18,710 nt of DNA from Pseudomonas sp. UBA5706 (GCF_002419965.1 NZ_DIHC01000021.1:1-18710), one strand, 5' to 3'; counted from the first letter of the stretch, positions 7,371 to 12,976 are shown. The notes: a model not told the origin generated them from the letters alone. Translations and numbers: made by a program.

Positions 7371-7688
7371 ATGACAGGCAATGTTTACGATGCAATCCAG
7401 AGCTTCATCGGCGCCGGCGCGGTCTCTCAGAGCCAGGCTAAATCGATGCTGTCGGCCTACTCAGATAAGGTTCAAGGTCAACTGATCTGCGCTATGTACG
7501 TAGGGCGCGACCATCTGCACAGCACCGAGCTTCAGCAGCCAGGTCTCACTTATGCTGGGTACACAGATCATATTTCATCAGATGAATATGCTCTGATCAT
7601 CTATGAGAAAAACAGCAATGTTGGAACGTATCTGAGCAAAATGCTCGAATGCTCGGGAAACTCTGGTTTCGACCTCAACAACCTTTGA
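7371..7688 (+). CDS. Hypothetical protein downstream of duplicated control element
   Basis: A 105-residue soluble protein (MTGNVYDAIQSFIGAGAVSQ, SQAKSMLSAYSDKVQGQLIC, SSDEYALIIYEKNSNVGTYL). AAGGA lies eight bases before the ATG at 7371. It has no recognisable domain. Its base composition appears lower in GC than the neighbouring minus-strand genes, which fits an accessory gene of recent arrival. It follows copy A of the 54-bp repeat, as the SEC-C gene follows copy B. Confidence 0.65.
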   Translation: MTGNVYDAIQSFIGAGAVSQSQAKSMLSAYSDKVQGQLICAMYVGRDHLHSTELQQPGLTYAGYTDHISSDEYALIIYEKNSNVGTYLSKMLECSGNSGFDLNNL

Positions 7689-7862
7689 GTTCTGGAACTT
7701 GCGGATGCCATAGATGTTGCTCTCTGCATGATCTACGACTGTCATGCTTGTTGAGGCGTTAGAATCTCGTCCCCTGGGGCCTGCTGAATCATCAGCATGC
7801 TCCTCCGGTCGAAGGACAGTGCCAGTCTTGGCGAGATGCTGATTGCGCTTGATTACGGCCAT
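7578..7862 (-). CDS. Doubtful minus-strand ORF
   Basis: A 94-codon open frame whose ATG at 7862 overlaps the end of the zinc-finger-like gene by ten bases. It lacks a ribosome site, its sequence shows no known motif, and its last 111 bases lie opposite the plus-strand gene ending at 7688. It is the only candidate in the 164-base gap 7689-7852 and is listed only for that reason. Confidence 0.2.
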   Translation of the reverse strand: MAVIKRNQHLAKTGTVLRPEEHADDSAGPRGRDSNASTSMTVVDHAESNIYGIRKFQNSKVVEVETRVSRAFEHFAQIRSNIAVFLIDDQSIFI

Positions 7863-8170
7863 GGCGGCTGATGCGGTGGTGGGGTAATCGGCACGTAGCA
7901 GATAAGCTCGAACACGGTGGCCACCTCAAAGATTTGGTTGAACGCCAAACCTTCGTCCTGCAGCGTGTCGCCGTGTTCTGCGTCAAATTCCCAAACCAGG
8001 TGGTATAGAGATTCGCAGCCCAAGCAGAGCTTGGCGGTGTAAAAATCTCCGTCCCACTTTCCGGCGTATCCCATGTACTTCTCGCCGGGTGCGATCTGAC
8101 GACAGCAGCTTTGGCACCAGTGAGGCTTGCGGGCAGTCGTCGGCCTCTTTCGCTGAAACGAATCGCTCAT
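7853..8170 (-). CDS. Zinc-finger-like phage protein
   Basis: A 105-residue protein with a Cys-x2-Cys pair at 19/22 (HWCQSC, with C23 adjacent) and a second at 49/52 (LCLGC), separated by PGEKYMGYAGKWDGDFYTAK. This is the pattern of a small treble-clef-like zinc domain often found in phages. The C-terminal 45 residues are acidic then Pro-rich (ITPPPHQPPWP). The ATG at 8170 follows GGAGG by six bases; an in-frame ATG twelve bases upstream contains this ribosome site and is less likely. It is divergent from the SEC-C gene, with copy B of the repeat between them. A nucleic-acid-binding role is likely but unproven. Confidence 0.75.
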   Translation of the reverse strand: MSDSFQRKRPTTARKPHWCQSCCRQIAPGEKYMGYAGKWDGDFYTAKLCLGCESLYHLVWEFDAEHGDTLQDEGLAFNQIFEVATVFELICYVPITPPPHQPPWP

Positions 8171-8186
8171 GGCGTCCTCCATGCGA

Positions 8187-8240
8187 AAGCCTCCGAAAGT
8201 TCGGTGGCGAATAGGTTGGTGGTGGGCTATACATGGTGAC
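8187..8240. repeat. 54-bp direct repeat, copy B (divergent control region)
   Basis: Same 54-bp unit as 7275-7328, three mismatches. Here the upstream part reads CCGAAAGTTCGG, a 5-bp-arm dyad with a two-base centre, and the GTGGCG / GGTGGGCTAT blocks follow. It lies between the minus-strand zinc-finger-like gene (start 8170) and the plus-strand SEC-C gene (start 8280). Confidence 0.8.
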
Positions 8241-8279
8241 ACAAGCCGGCGATTGCCGATTGCCTAGAAGAGGTAAGGT

Positions 8280-8855
8280 ATGTCAAAGGTCCTGGTCATG
8301 AACAAAGTTCACCACTGCACTGTCCGAATAGTCGTTGGTGGCGTAGCTGACGTTGGAATGGAGATTAACAATTCGTCCGGAAACGTGTTCAGCGAGCTGT
8401 CAGTCGACATAATTACTCCCTCGAAGGCTTATGAGCCTAAGCCTGGAAGGAACGCTCTATGCCCTTGCGGTTCAGCGGTAAAATTTAAAAAATGCCATGG
8501 AGTAAGAGATGTGAGCACTGGAATCAAACTGGATGACAGCACTTTCACGGTAGGCAAGGCTACTATCGTGGCTGACGTGGGCATCGACGCAAAGAACAAA
8601 AGCCATGCCCACGCCGAAGAATTCCTACACATCGCCCCAGAAGTATCACCAGAACTTATGCAGATCCTGCAGAGGTTCCAGATCAACCCACCGAGGGACG
8701 TTCTAGCCGAAGCATGGTCTGACGTCCAGCGGTCCAAATCCCCGAAAATTCTCGAGAAGTCCAAACTCAAGGCATGGATCTTGGAACAAGGCCTCGGCGT
8801 AGCGTTTTGGGCAGAGATTGCCGTGGCGATTGCTGGCATAGCGCTTGCGCATTGA
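8280..8855 (+). CDS. SEC-C motif protein with hydrophobic C-terminus
   Basis: A 191-residue protein. Residues 54-74 (KPGRNALCPCGSAVKFKKCH) are a SEC-C zinc motif with the CxC...CH ligand set, first known at the C-terminus of SecA and widespread in otherwise uncharacterised proteins. Residues 1-47 are a beta-rich unknown segment and 90-165 a mostly helical one. The last 20 residues (LGVAFWAEIAVAIAGIALAH) are hydrophobic enough for a membrane helix or a buried one. AGAGG lies before the ATG at 8280. It is transcribed alone from the side of repeat copy B and converges on the next minus-strand gene. It looks like a moron-type accessory gene, with a base composition less GC-rich than its neighbours. 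Function unknown. Confidence 0.75.
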   Translation: MSKVLVMNKVHHCTVRIVVGGVADVGMEINNSSGNVFSELSVDIITPSKAYEPKPGRNALCPCGSAVKFKKCHGVRDVSTGIKLDDSTFTVGKATIVADVGIDAKNKSHAHAEEFLHIAPEVSPELMQILQRFQINPPRDVLAEAWSDVQRSKSPKILEKSKLKAWILEQGLGVAFWAEIAVAIAGIALAH

Positions 8856-8873
8856 CCCCATCACCCAGTCAGT

Positions 8874-9197
8874 TCACTCTTCTTCTGGATCGGGCTCCGC
8901 CATTCCAAGTTCTTTCAACTGACGCGCCAGCTTTGGGGTAAGCACGAAAGCTGACGCGTCAGGCTTTCTCAGCCGTCGCGCCTGTTCTTCGTGCGGAGAC
9001 GCCAAAAACGACAGCGCCAAGTCTTGCCAGAGCTCTTGCAACTGGCTGTAACCGTGATCAGCCATTGCCGCCGTTAGTCCCGAGCGGACACTGATCGGCA
9101 TGTCAATCTTCAGTGTCTCGATTCCCATTTTCGTTTTTGCTGCGTTCTGCCGCGCCCGGTAATCCGCCGAGTGCTTCGCAGCTGCTGTCTTTTCCAT
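8874..9197 (-). CDS. Putative helical DNA-binding phage protein
   Basis: A 107-residue protein beginning MEKTAAAKHSADYRARQNAA with a basic helix, then TLKIDMPISVRSGLTAAMAD, HGYSQLQELWQDLALSFLAS, a pattern of one strand plus two helices that resembles a ribbon-helix-helix core, and an acidic end (AEPDPEEE). GAGG lies six bases before the ATG. It is separated by 84 bases from the preceding gene in the minus-strand run and converges with the SEC-C gene across 18 bases. A regulator role is an inference from fold-like pattern only. Confidence 0.65.
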   Translation of the reverse strand: MEKTAAAKHSADYRARQNAAKTKMGIETLKIDMPISVRSGLTAAMADHGYSQLQELWQDLALSFLASPHEEQARRLRKPDASAFVLTPKLARQLKELGMAEPDPEEE

Positions 9198-9281
9198 TGG
9201 GTGCCTCGTAAAACTGGTGCGCTGACAGATCCGGCCAGGTTTGTCGGCGGCGCTGATGTACGCGTTTGTTGATCTTGCGCA

Positions 9282-9596
9282 TCAGGCCGGTTCAGTCAGG
9301 CTGATGTCGTTCTCTTTTGCGATGTGCCGGATGGTGCGGCTGTCCAGGCCAATGGTGGTGGCTATTGCCGATGCCGTCATGCCCTGAGCTGCCAGGGAGC
9401 GAACTCGAGGCACATGCTTGTTGCGCTTCGCCTTCAGGTTGCTCGGGTGATTGCCGATCGCGGTAAACGGAATCTCGCCGCTTTTGCCTGCGGGAACCAA
9501 TTCGATGCGGTGGCCGGTCGCCAGGTAGTGATCGATCTGTGCCGCCAGTTGCGCGCTGGCCTGCTTGTGCTGGTCTGGAATGCTTTCGCCGATCAT
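9282..9596 (-). CDS. Helix-turn-helix phage protein
   Basis: A 104-residue protein whose last 40 residues, HVPRVRSLAAQGMTASAIAT followed by TIGLDSRTIRHIAKENDISL, form a clear helix-turn-helix of the recombinase/resolvase HTH type (AAQG-x2-ASAIA...LDSRTIRHIAKE). The N-terminal half (DQHKQASAQLAAQIDHYLATGH...PFTAIGNHPSN) is a small conserved phage segment. The start overlaps the upstream stop as ATGA, so the two are coupled. It probably binds DNA; target unknown. Confidence 0.75.
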   Translation of the reverse strand: MIGESIPDQHKQASAQLAAQIDHYLATGHRIELVPAGKSGEIPFTAIGNHPSNLKAKRNKHVPRVRSLAAQGMTASAIATTIGLDSRTIRHIAKENDISLTEPA

Positions 9597-9880
9597 TGCA
9601 GCACCGCCTGTGACAGCGTGACTTTCACACTATCGGCGCGAGCCTCAAGGACCTGGGCGAAGTTGACTGCCTCTTTCCAGGTGAAGCGAAAGCCGCGCAC
9701 CTTGCCTGTTGCGATCTCGACGATGTGGTAAGCGCTGGTGCCAACGCTCTTCACCTGATAGCGAATTTTCTGTGCTGGTGGCTCTTTACCGATCATGGCG
9801 TAGAACTCTGCAGTGGCGAGCTGAGTACGTGCGTGCATGGCGGTCAGGCCATCCACGCGCTGTTGAAGTTGTGGGTGCAT
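9593..9880 (-). CDS. Conserved phage hypothetical protein
   Basis: A 95-residue protein (MHPQLQQRVDGLTAMHARTQ, ATAEFYAMIGKEPPAQKIRY, VKSVGTSAYHIVEIATGKVR, GFRFTWKEAVNFAQVLEARA). It reads as an N-terminal helix plus a small alpha/beta domain. GAGGA lies six bases before the ATG at 9880. The frame stays open to an ATG at 10024 that also has an excellent site (GGAGG) and an ATGA overlap with an upstream ORF, which would add 48 residues (MSQQQRRALRRQGFSLSGVY...); that part lies over a terminator-like hairpin, so I prefer the shorter form but the longer is possible. The type recurs in Pseudomonas phages; function unknown. Confidence 0.7.
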   Translation of the reverse strand: MHPQLQQRVDGLTAMHARTQLATAEFYAMIGKEPPAQKIRYQVKSVGTSAYHIVEIATGKVRGFRFTWKEAVNFAQVLEARADSVKVTLSQAVLQ

Positions 9881-9981
9881 GTCCTTTCCTCGATGGTTGC
9901 GTGTACTCGGCAGCACTCTGACCGCCTGCCTGTTGCCGTTGGGCGCAGGGGAGAGTGCTGGCGGGTAAACGCCGGATAAAG

Positions 9982-10004
9982 AAAAGCCCTGTCGACGCAG
10001 GGCT
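9982..10004 (-). terminator. Rho-independent terminator or attenuator on minus strand
   Basis: Read on the minus strand: AGCCCTG, loop CGTCGA, CAGGGCT, then TTTCTTT. This is a perfect 7-bp stem with a U-rich tail. It would stop leftward transcription just before the gene at 9593-9880. It lies inside the in-frame extension of that gene, so translation of the leader could control it. Confidence 0.6.
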
Positions 10005-10020
10005 CTCCGTTGTTGCTGGC

Positions 10021-10227
10021 TCATACACACCTCCGCACGTGAACCACTTCGCCAGGCGTTGCATGAGGCAAGGCCGGCAGGCTGTCATTTACATGGCTGC
10101 AAATCCTCCGTGTGAATGCGCGCCGGATGATGGCGGGCGCTCGCCGGGCTGTAGGTTTGATGCAGGGGGCCGCTTTCGCAGTGTGTTCTCGTCCGCATCG
10201 GAGAGTGATCGAAGCACCAGGGCGCAA
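10021..10227 (-). CDS. Possible Icd/Ash-like small ORF
   Basis: A 68-codon frame with TTG start at 10227 (no in-frame ATG upstream; weak ribosome site). Its product is strongly basic: ITLRCGREHTAKAAPCIKPT, then RRAPAIIRRAFTRRICSHVN. The TAKAAPCI segment followed by a FTRRICSHVN-like strand resembles the small Icd/Ash-type proteins of P1- and P4-like phages, which are made from genes controlled by C4-type antisense RNA. Its stop overlaps a following ATG (10024) as ATGA with GGAGG upstream, and the stretch coding for residues 5-11 carries one arm of the 21-bp inverted repeat. Assignment is by resemblance only; the frame may be non-coding. Confidence 0.35.
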   Translation of the reverse strand: MRPGASITLRCGREHTAKAAPCIKPTARRAPAIIRRAFTRRICSHVNDSLPALPHATPGEVVHVRRCV

Positions 10228-10354
10228 CGCCTGCTTATTTCCCGCCGCGTTTTTGGTATTGGCCGTCTCGCTCGTACCGGCTCAGGACATTTACGGGGCT
10301 TTGCGATCCTAGCGCTGCAGCCCGCTCGGGCACGCTTCGATCACTCTCCGATGC
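10195..10354. repeat. Perfect 21-bp inverted repeat with 118-bp spacer
   Basis: The arms are 10195-10215 and 10334-10354; they begin GCATCGGAGAG and GCTTCGATCAC and are exact reverse complements over 21 bases. Because both arms are on the same strand, a minus-strand RNA from one arm can pair with a minus-strand RNA containing the other. The spacer does not contain a recognisable gene. Confidence 0.9.
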
Positions 10355-10503
10355 AGCCTGGTCAGCGTCAAAGCGTTCCAGGGCATCGGGAAGGTCTCCA
10401 ACCTTCTGACGGGGTCACTGATTTTTTATATTGCCGTAGGCCCGTGAAGCGGCAATTCCGTTAAGGCTTTCGCCATCCCGCTGCGCACTCTTCGAATGCG
10501 CAG
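10334..10503 (-). ncRNA. Candidate C4-type antisense RNA
   Basis: Between the stop of the 258-residue gene (10513) and the Icd/Ash-like ORF, the minus strand can form four hairpins in a row: CTGCGCA/TGCGCAG (10481-10503), ATTGCCG/CGGCAAT (10430-10456), GAAGGT/ACCTTC (10390-10406), and GATGC-CCTGG / CCAGG-GCATC around 10350-10387. They are followed by the 21-base arm that is complementary to the start region of the downstream small ORF. Structured RNA upstream, self-complementary target downstream, and an Icd-like ORF is the layout of phage P1 c4 and related antisense RNAs. I have no covariance match; boundaries are approximate and no promoter was identified. Confidence 0.4.
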
Positions 10504-10512
10504 GAGGTTGGT

Positions 10513-11289
10513 TCAGTCATCGAAGCCGTAGGAAAAATCGCCCTCTTCGCAGTCGATCAGAAGAACGGCGTTGCCGAAGTACAGAGACGCGAGCATCCGT
10601 TCCCACTTGCTGCGTACGCTCTTCTTCAGCGAGATTTTTTTCTCGTCGAGCTGGGCGCTGTACACCTGGCCGAACTCAACTTTTGGCCGCCAGCGATCCT
10701 CAGTGTCTCGCTCGCCCTCGATCATCACGTGGAGGTTGTGTTTCAGCGAATAGTCGCCGCGCCTTTCTTGGGTGTAGCTGTATCGATCGCTGCCTTCGGG
10801 TGCAGGATCGAAGTAGATATGGACGAATTTCCGCTGATGGGAGTCGTCCTCTGTTATCCGTATTTCCGGTGCGCCCCATTGCTCTTGGGCGGCTTCTTCC
10901 TTGTGAGCGTCGATAAACTCTTCCAGAAGCGCCTTCAGCGAAACTTCGCCGGTGAGCAGGCCTTCACCTGTCAGAACCTCAGTGATGGATGCATCGGCCT
11001 GGGCGAGAATCGCCGATTCCATACCGAAGGCTTCCCACCGCTCCCGCAACGCGGTGGCGATCATGGCGTTGTAGCGCTGAAGTTCGAAAACGTCGGTGAC
11101 ATTTGCCGGGAACGCTTTCTTGACTGCTTCTTTGATTGCCTCGCCAATGGTGCCGTAGGAACGGAAGGCGTCCTCGATGACGCCTTTGAACATCTTGTCG
11201 ATGCCTTCGTCGATCAATTGGCGCGGGCGCTCGGACAAGGCGTATGTGCTGACGCGTTCGGCCAGCAGTTGCTGAAGGGTTTGGTCCAT
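10513..11289 (-). CDS. Conserved phage hypothetical protein, 258 residues
   Basis: A soluble, acidic protein. The N-terminal half is helical (MDQTLQQLLAERVSTYALSE, RQLIDEGIDKMFKGVIEDAF, IGEAIKEAVKKAFPANVTDV); the second half is mixed, with FVHIYFDPAPEGSDRYSYTQ and a Lys-rich KKISLKKSVRSKWERM before a hydrophobic strand and acidic end (CEEGDFSYGFDD). GGAG lies ten bases before the ATG at 11289; the reading frame continues to 11385 but that part has no ribosome site and reads as junk. The size and order are typical of a conserved tailed-phage early gene; I cannot name its function. Confidence 0.75.
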   Translation of the reverse strand: MDQTLQQLLAERVSTYALSERPRQLIDEGIDKMFKGVIEDAFRSYGTIGEAIKEAVKKAFPANVTDVFELQRYNAMIATALRERWEAFGMESAILAQADASITEVLTGEGLLTGEVSLKALLEEFIDAHKEEAAQEQWGAPEIRITEDDSHQRKFVHIYFDPAPEGSDRYSYTQERRGDYSLKHNLHVMIEGERDTEDRWRPKVEFGQVYSAQLDEKKISLKKSVRSKWERMLASLYFGNAVLLIDCEEGDFSYGFDD

Positions 11290-11488
11290 TACTGATTGCT
11301 CCGTGCGGGTTTGATTGGGTTTGGAAGCTGCATTGGAATGTCGGTCCACACCATTTTCTGCAATCGACGTCCGGGTATTCGCCACAATCCGATTGCTCTG
11401 GAGATGCTTTTTTCATGACCCGCCGACATTCCGATGCAGCCTCTTTCGAAGTGATAGGGCAGTTATCGTCAGGCTGGTGCTGGTTCTG

Positions 11489-11671
11489 CTATCGCCATTC
11501 GCCTTCGATCTCGGCGTGCCTGGCTTGCAGCCGCGCTATCAGATCCAGCCGTTCCTGAGCACTTAGGTGCCGGGCGGCGAGGAATAGTCCTTCAGCGAGA
11601 TCGCCATCGAACTTCATGGCACCGGCCGCGTGTTTCACCTCGATCGTGACGTGCTTGGGTGTTGCGTCCAT
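11489..11671 (-). CDS. Small phage hypothetical protein
   Basis: A 60-residue protein (MDATPKHVTIEVKHAAGAMK, FDGDLAEGLFLAARHLSAQE, RLDLIARLQARHAEIEGEWR): one N-terminal strand and two helices. AAGG lies before the ATG at 11671. It belongs to the leftward operon between the ribbon-helix-helix gene and the 258-residue gene. The 199 bases after its stop (11290-11488) hold no gene I can support. Function unknown. Confidence 0.65.
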   Translation of the reverse strand: MDATPKHVTIEVKHAAGAMKFDGDLAEGLFLAARHLSAQERLDLIARLQARHAEIEGEWR

Positions 11672-11739
11672 CGATGAGCCTTACCGGCTAAACCGGAATC
11701 ACATCACCATGCCCAGGCATAGCCCGGTGACAACGCCGA

Positions 11740-11940
11740 TCAGATACCGGCGGCTTTGGCCAGCGCCTCCAGCAGCAGATCCTGACGGTTTTGCTTGTCC
11801 AAATACTGGCGAATGGCGCGGACGAAGATGGTGTTCATGGACGTGTCGGCTGCATCGGCGGCCGCTTCGACTTCATCGCGCAGACCGTCCGGGAGGCGAA
11901 CAACGAATTTCGGAAGGCGTGAGTCTTGGGTGTTCGACAT
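11740..11940 (-). CDS. Arc-type ribbon-helix-helix regulator
   Basis: A 66-residue protein. RLPKFVVRLPDGLRDEVEAA, followed by ADAADTSMNTIFVRAIRQYL, is a complete Arc/MetJ-like ribbon-helix-helix: the strand KFVVRLP that inserts into the major groove, helix A (DGLRDEVEAAADA), the turn with TSMN, and helix B (TIFVRAIRQYLDK). It binds DNA as a dimer. GAGG lies before the ATG at 11940. As the second gene of the leftward operon, it may tune that operon or another phage promoter; the target is unknown. Confidence 0.85.
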   Translation of the reverse strand: MSNTQDSRLPKFVVRLPDGLRDEVEAAADAADTSMNTIFVRAIRQYLDKQNRQDLLLEALAKAAGI

Positions 11941-12004
11941 GGTCGTTCCTCGGGTGTGGTGATTTCCCGTCTGGCCCTGTCTCCAAGGCCAGCCGGTGAA
12001 ATCG

Positions 12005-12190
12005 TCAAGCAGCGGCTTTACAGTCAGCCGCCGTCATTCGCTGCCCGTCTTTCAGCTCGACCACGCAGACACCGTTGCGATATCCGCGCTCCGTGTTGAG
12101 CCGGTTAGCCTCGCGGATGCAGGCGGCCAGGTCGCTGTTGGTGAACACCTGCAGCTCGCCGCGCAGGGTGATGCGGATGACCTTGTTCAT
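12005..12190 (-). CDS. First gene of leftward operon, small hypothetical
   Basis: A 61-residue protein (MNKVIRITLRGELQVFTNSD, LAACIREANRLNTERGYRNG, VCVVELKDGQRMTAADCKAA): beta strand, helix, strand, in a small alpha/beta fold. GGAGGAG lies before the ATG at 12190, which decides the start over one at 12262. It is the first gene after the PL promoter and its boxA-bearing leader. It is not Arg-rich at its N-terminus, so it does not look like a lambda N protein. Function unknown. Confidence 0.7.
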   Translation of the reverse strand: MNKVIRITLRGELQVFTNSDLAACIREANRLNTERGYRNGVCVVELKDGQRMTAADCKAAA

Positions 12191-12514
12191 GTGGTCTCCT
12201 CCAGTGGATTCCCAAAGCACCCGGTCGCCCAGGTGCTTCAGTGAAGCTCTCGGTCTTCTCACTCACTGCGCCTGTCCGGGTCATTCGCACAGTTCGGTCA
12301 TCACCTCGCCAGACTGAGCCCCTCATTGGCTTTCGTCTGGCGCCGGTCGCCTCACAAGCGCAGCGGTTTGTTTCCTTCGGTTTACTGACCTCCCACCGAT
12401 GGTGCCGGGAGTGACCTAACCGGTTTGGCCGGGTAGTCGTTCATGGCGCAGGTTGTTAAAGAGCGCAGGCCCTGATCAGGCCCTGTCGCAGTAATGAAGC
12501 GCTGCGATAGGTGT
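12191..12514 (-). other. Untranslated leader of the leftward operon
   Basis: About 320 bases between the predicted PL start and the first leftward gene, without a credible ORF on either strand. In minus-strand order it holds TCGCAG/CTGCGA arms (12487-12507), a boxA element (12454-12465), a short CCGG-CCAAA-CCGG stem-loop directly after it that could play the part of boxB, and a hairpin CTCC...CACC-ATC-GGTG-GGAG at about 12390-12412. The layout is that of an antiterminated phage leader. Confidence 0.55.
12454..12465 (-). promoter_or_regulatory. boxA antitermination element
   Basis: The minus strand reads CGCTCTTTAACA, almost identical to the rRNA boxA TGCTCTTTAACA bound by NusB/NusE. It lies about 50-60 bases into the predicted PL transcript, the place of a nutL boxA. 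It should help RNA polymerase pass terminators such as the one at 9982-10004. Confidence 0.65.
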
Positions 12515-12543
12515 AGTTAACCATCGGTATATTTTAACGTCAA
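12515..12543 (-). promoter_or_regulatory. Leftward early promoter PL
   Basis: On the minus strand: -35 TTGACG (12543-12538), a 17-base spacer, -10 TTAACT (12520-12515). One operator overlaps the -10 and spacer, the other overlaps the -35, so bound repressor would block it. The -10 is weak, so the exact hexamer may differ. Confidence 0.5.
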
Positions 12544-12555
12544 TACCGATGGTTA
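12518..12555. promoter_or_regulatory. OL-like double operator
   Basis: Two repressor sites, TAACCATCGGTAT (12518-12530) and ATACCGATGGTTA (12543-12555), face each other; with one more base each they make a perfect 14-bp inverted repeat with a 12-base gap. Centres are 25 bp apart. The same 13-bp sequence recurs three times between the repressor and Cro genes, which identifies the binding protein. Confidence 0.85.
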
Positions 12556-12581
12556 ATTTATTTTGATCTGCGTGCTATATG
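12553..12581 (+). promoter_or_regulatory. Rightward promoter of the DUF1654 gene
   Basis: TTAATT (12553-12558), 17 bases, TATATG (12576-12581), followed about 40 bases later by the AAGGAGG ribosome site of the DUF1654 gene. The -35 abuts the second OL operator, so the promoter is probably repressed together with PL. The -35 is a weak match. Confidence 0.4.
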
Positions 12582-12623
12582 ATTTTGCTTTTACTGGATA
12601 TGCATACAGTTAAGGAGGTCTAA

Positions 12624-12944
12624 ATGGCGCGCGCAAAAAAACAGACAAAGCCAGTAGTGCGGCAGGAGATGACCGGCGTAGAGCGATTAGGATTGCGGGT
12701 GTCGGGAATGATTAATTCGCCCAGGGCGCAGGAAAGGTGCTCAGCACTGATCCATCGGCTTGACACTGACAAGGACGACGCATGGGACGAAGTGATGGGC
12801 CTTCTTTCGGAAACCGATGGAGTGGAGGTGACATTTCAGGATGATGGCGAGGTGCTTATCGAGTGGGAGAAACCCACGGATGAGGATCGAGCGCTGGAGG
12901 TAGGTGAGGTTGATGCTATGGAGGAAGAGCCAGCACCTTTTTGA
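12624..12944 (+). CDS. DUF1654 family protein
   Basis: A 106-residue protein. The basic N-terminus (ARAKKQTKP) is followed by the DUF1654 pattern at about 18-85: GVERLGLRVSGMINSPRAQE, HRLDTDKDDAWDEVMGLLSE, TDGVEVTFQDDGEVLIEW, and an acidic tail (VGEVDAMEEEPAPF). DUF1654 proteins are common in Pseudomonas genomes and prophages and have no established role. A perfect AAGGAGG stands before the ATG. It is the lone plus-strand gene divergent from the leftward operon, starting from the OL region, a place where lambda has no rightward gene. Confidence 0.85.
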   Translation: MARAKKQTKPVVRQEMTGVERLGLRVSGMINSPRAQERCSALIHRLDTDKDDAWDEVMGLLSETDGVEVTFQDDGEVLIEWEKPTDEDRALEVGEVDAMEEEPAPF

Positions 12945-12956
12945 CAGGCACAAAAA

Positions 12957-12976
12957 AGCCCGCTGAGCGGCGGGCT
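12957..12976. terminator. Stem-loop after DUF1654 gene
   Basis: AGCCCGC, loop TGAGCG, GCGGGCT begins 13 bases after the DUF1654 stop. On the minus strand it is followed by six T residues, a good terminator for leftward transcripts; on the plus strand the tail is ACGGTTTC, so it would work less well for the DUF1654 transcript. It may insulate HicAB and OL from each other. Confidence 0.55.

Noticed and set aside
7275..8240. Reading the 54-bp repeats as IS ends or CRISPR repeats
   Set aside because: Only two full copies 912 bases apart in direct orientation, no transposase, no regular spacers; their place between divergent starts fits a control region better.
10112..10312. Plus-strand ORF ending in a signal-peptide-like hydrophobic stretch (FPAAFLVLAVSLVPAQ)
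   Set aside because: No ribosome site and no neighbour on that strand; the hydrophobic run comes from the spacer of the inverted repeat.
9955..10464. Long plus-strand open frame of 169 codons opposite the C4-like region
   Set aside because: No ribosome site, composition reads as antisense of structured RNA, and it covers the inverted repeat and hairpins; GC-rich DNA gives such frames by chance.
10979..11416. Minus-strand ORF of 145 codons starting upstream of the 258-residue gene
   Set aside because: It runs out of frame through the better supported gene and has no clear ribosome site.
12005..12190. Lambda N-like antiterminator as first PL gene
   Set aside because: No Arg-rich N-terminal motif; it is a small alpha/beta protein.
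12395..12403. A further ACCGATGGT resembling an operator core
   Set aside because: It lacks the flanking TA-rich arms and is part of a hairpin in the leader, so it is likely a chance match.
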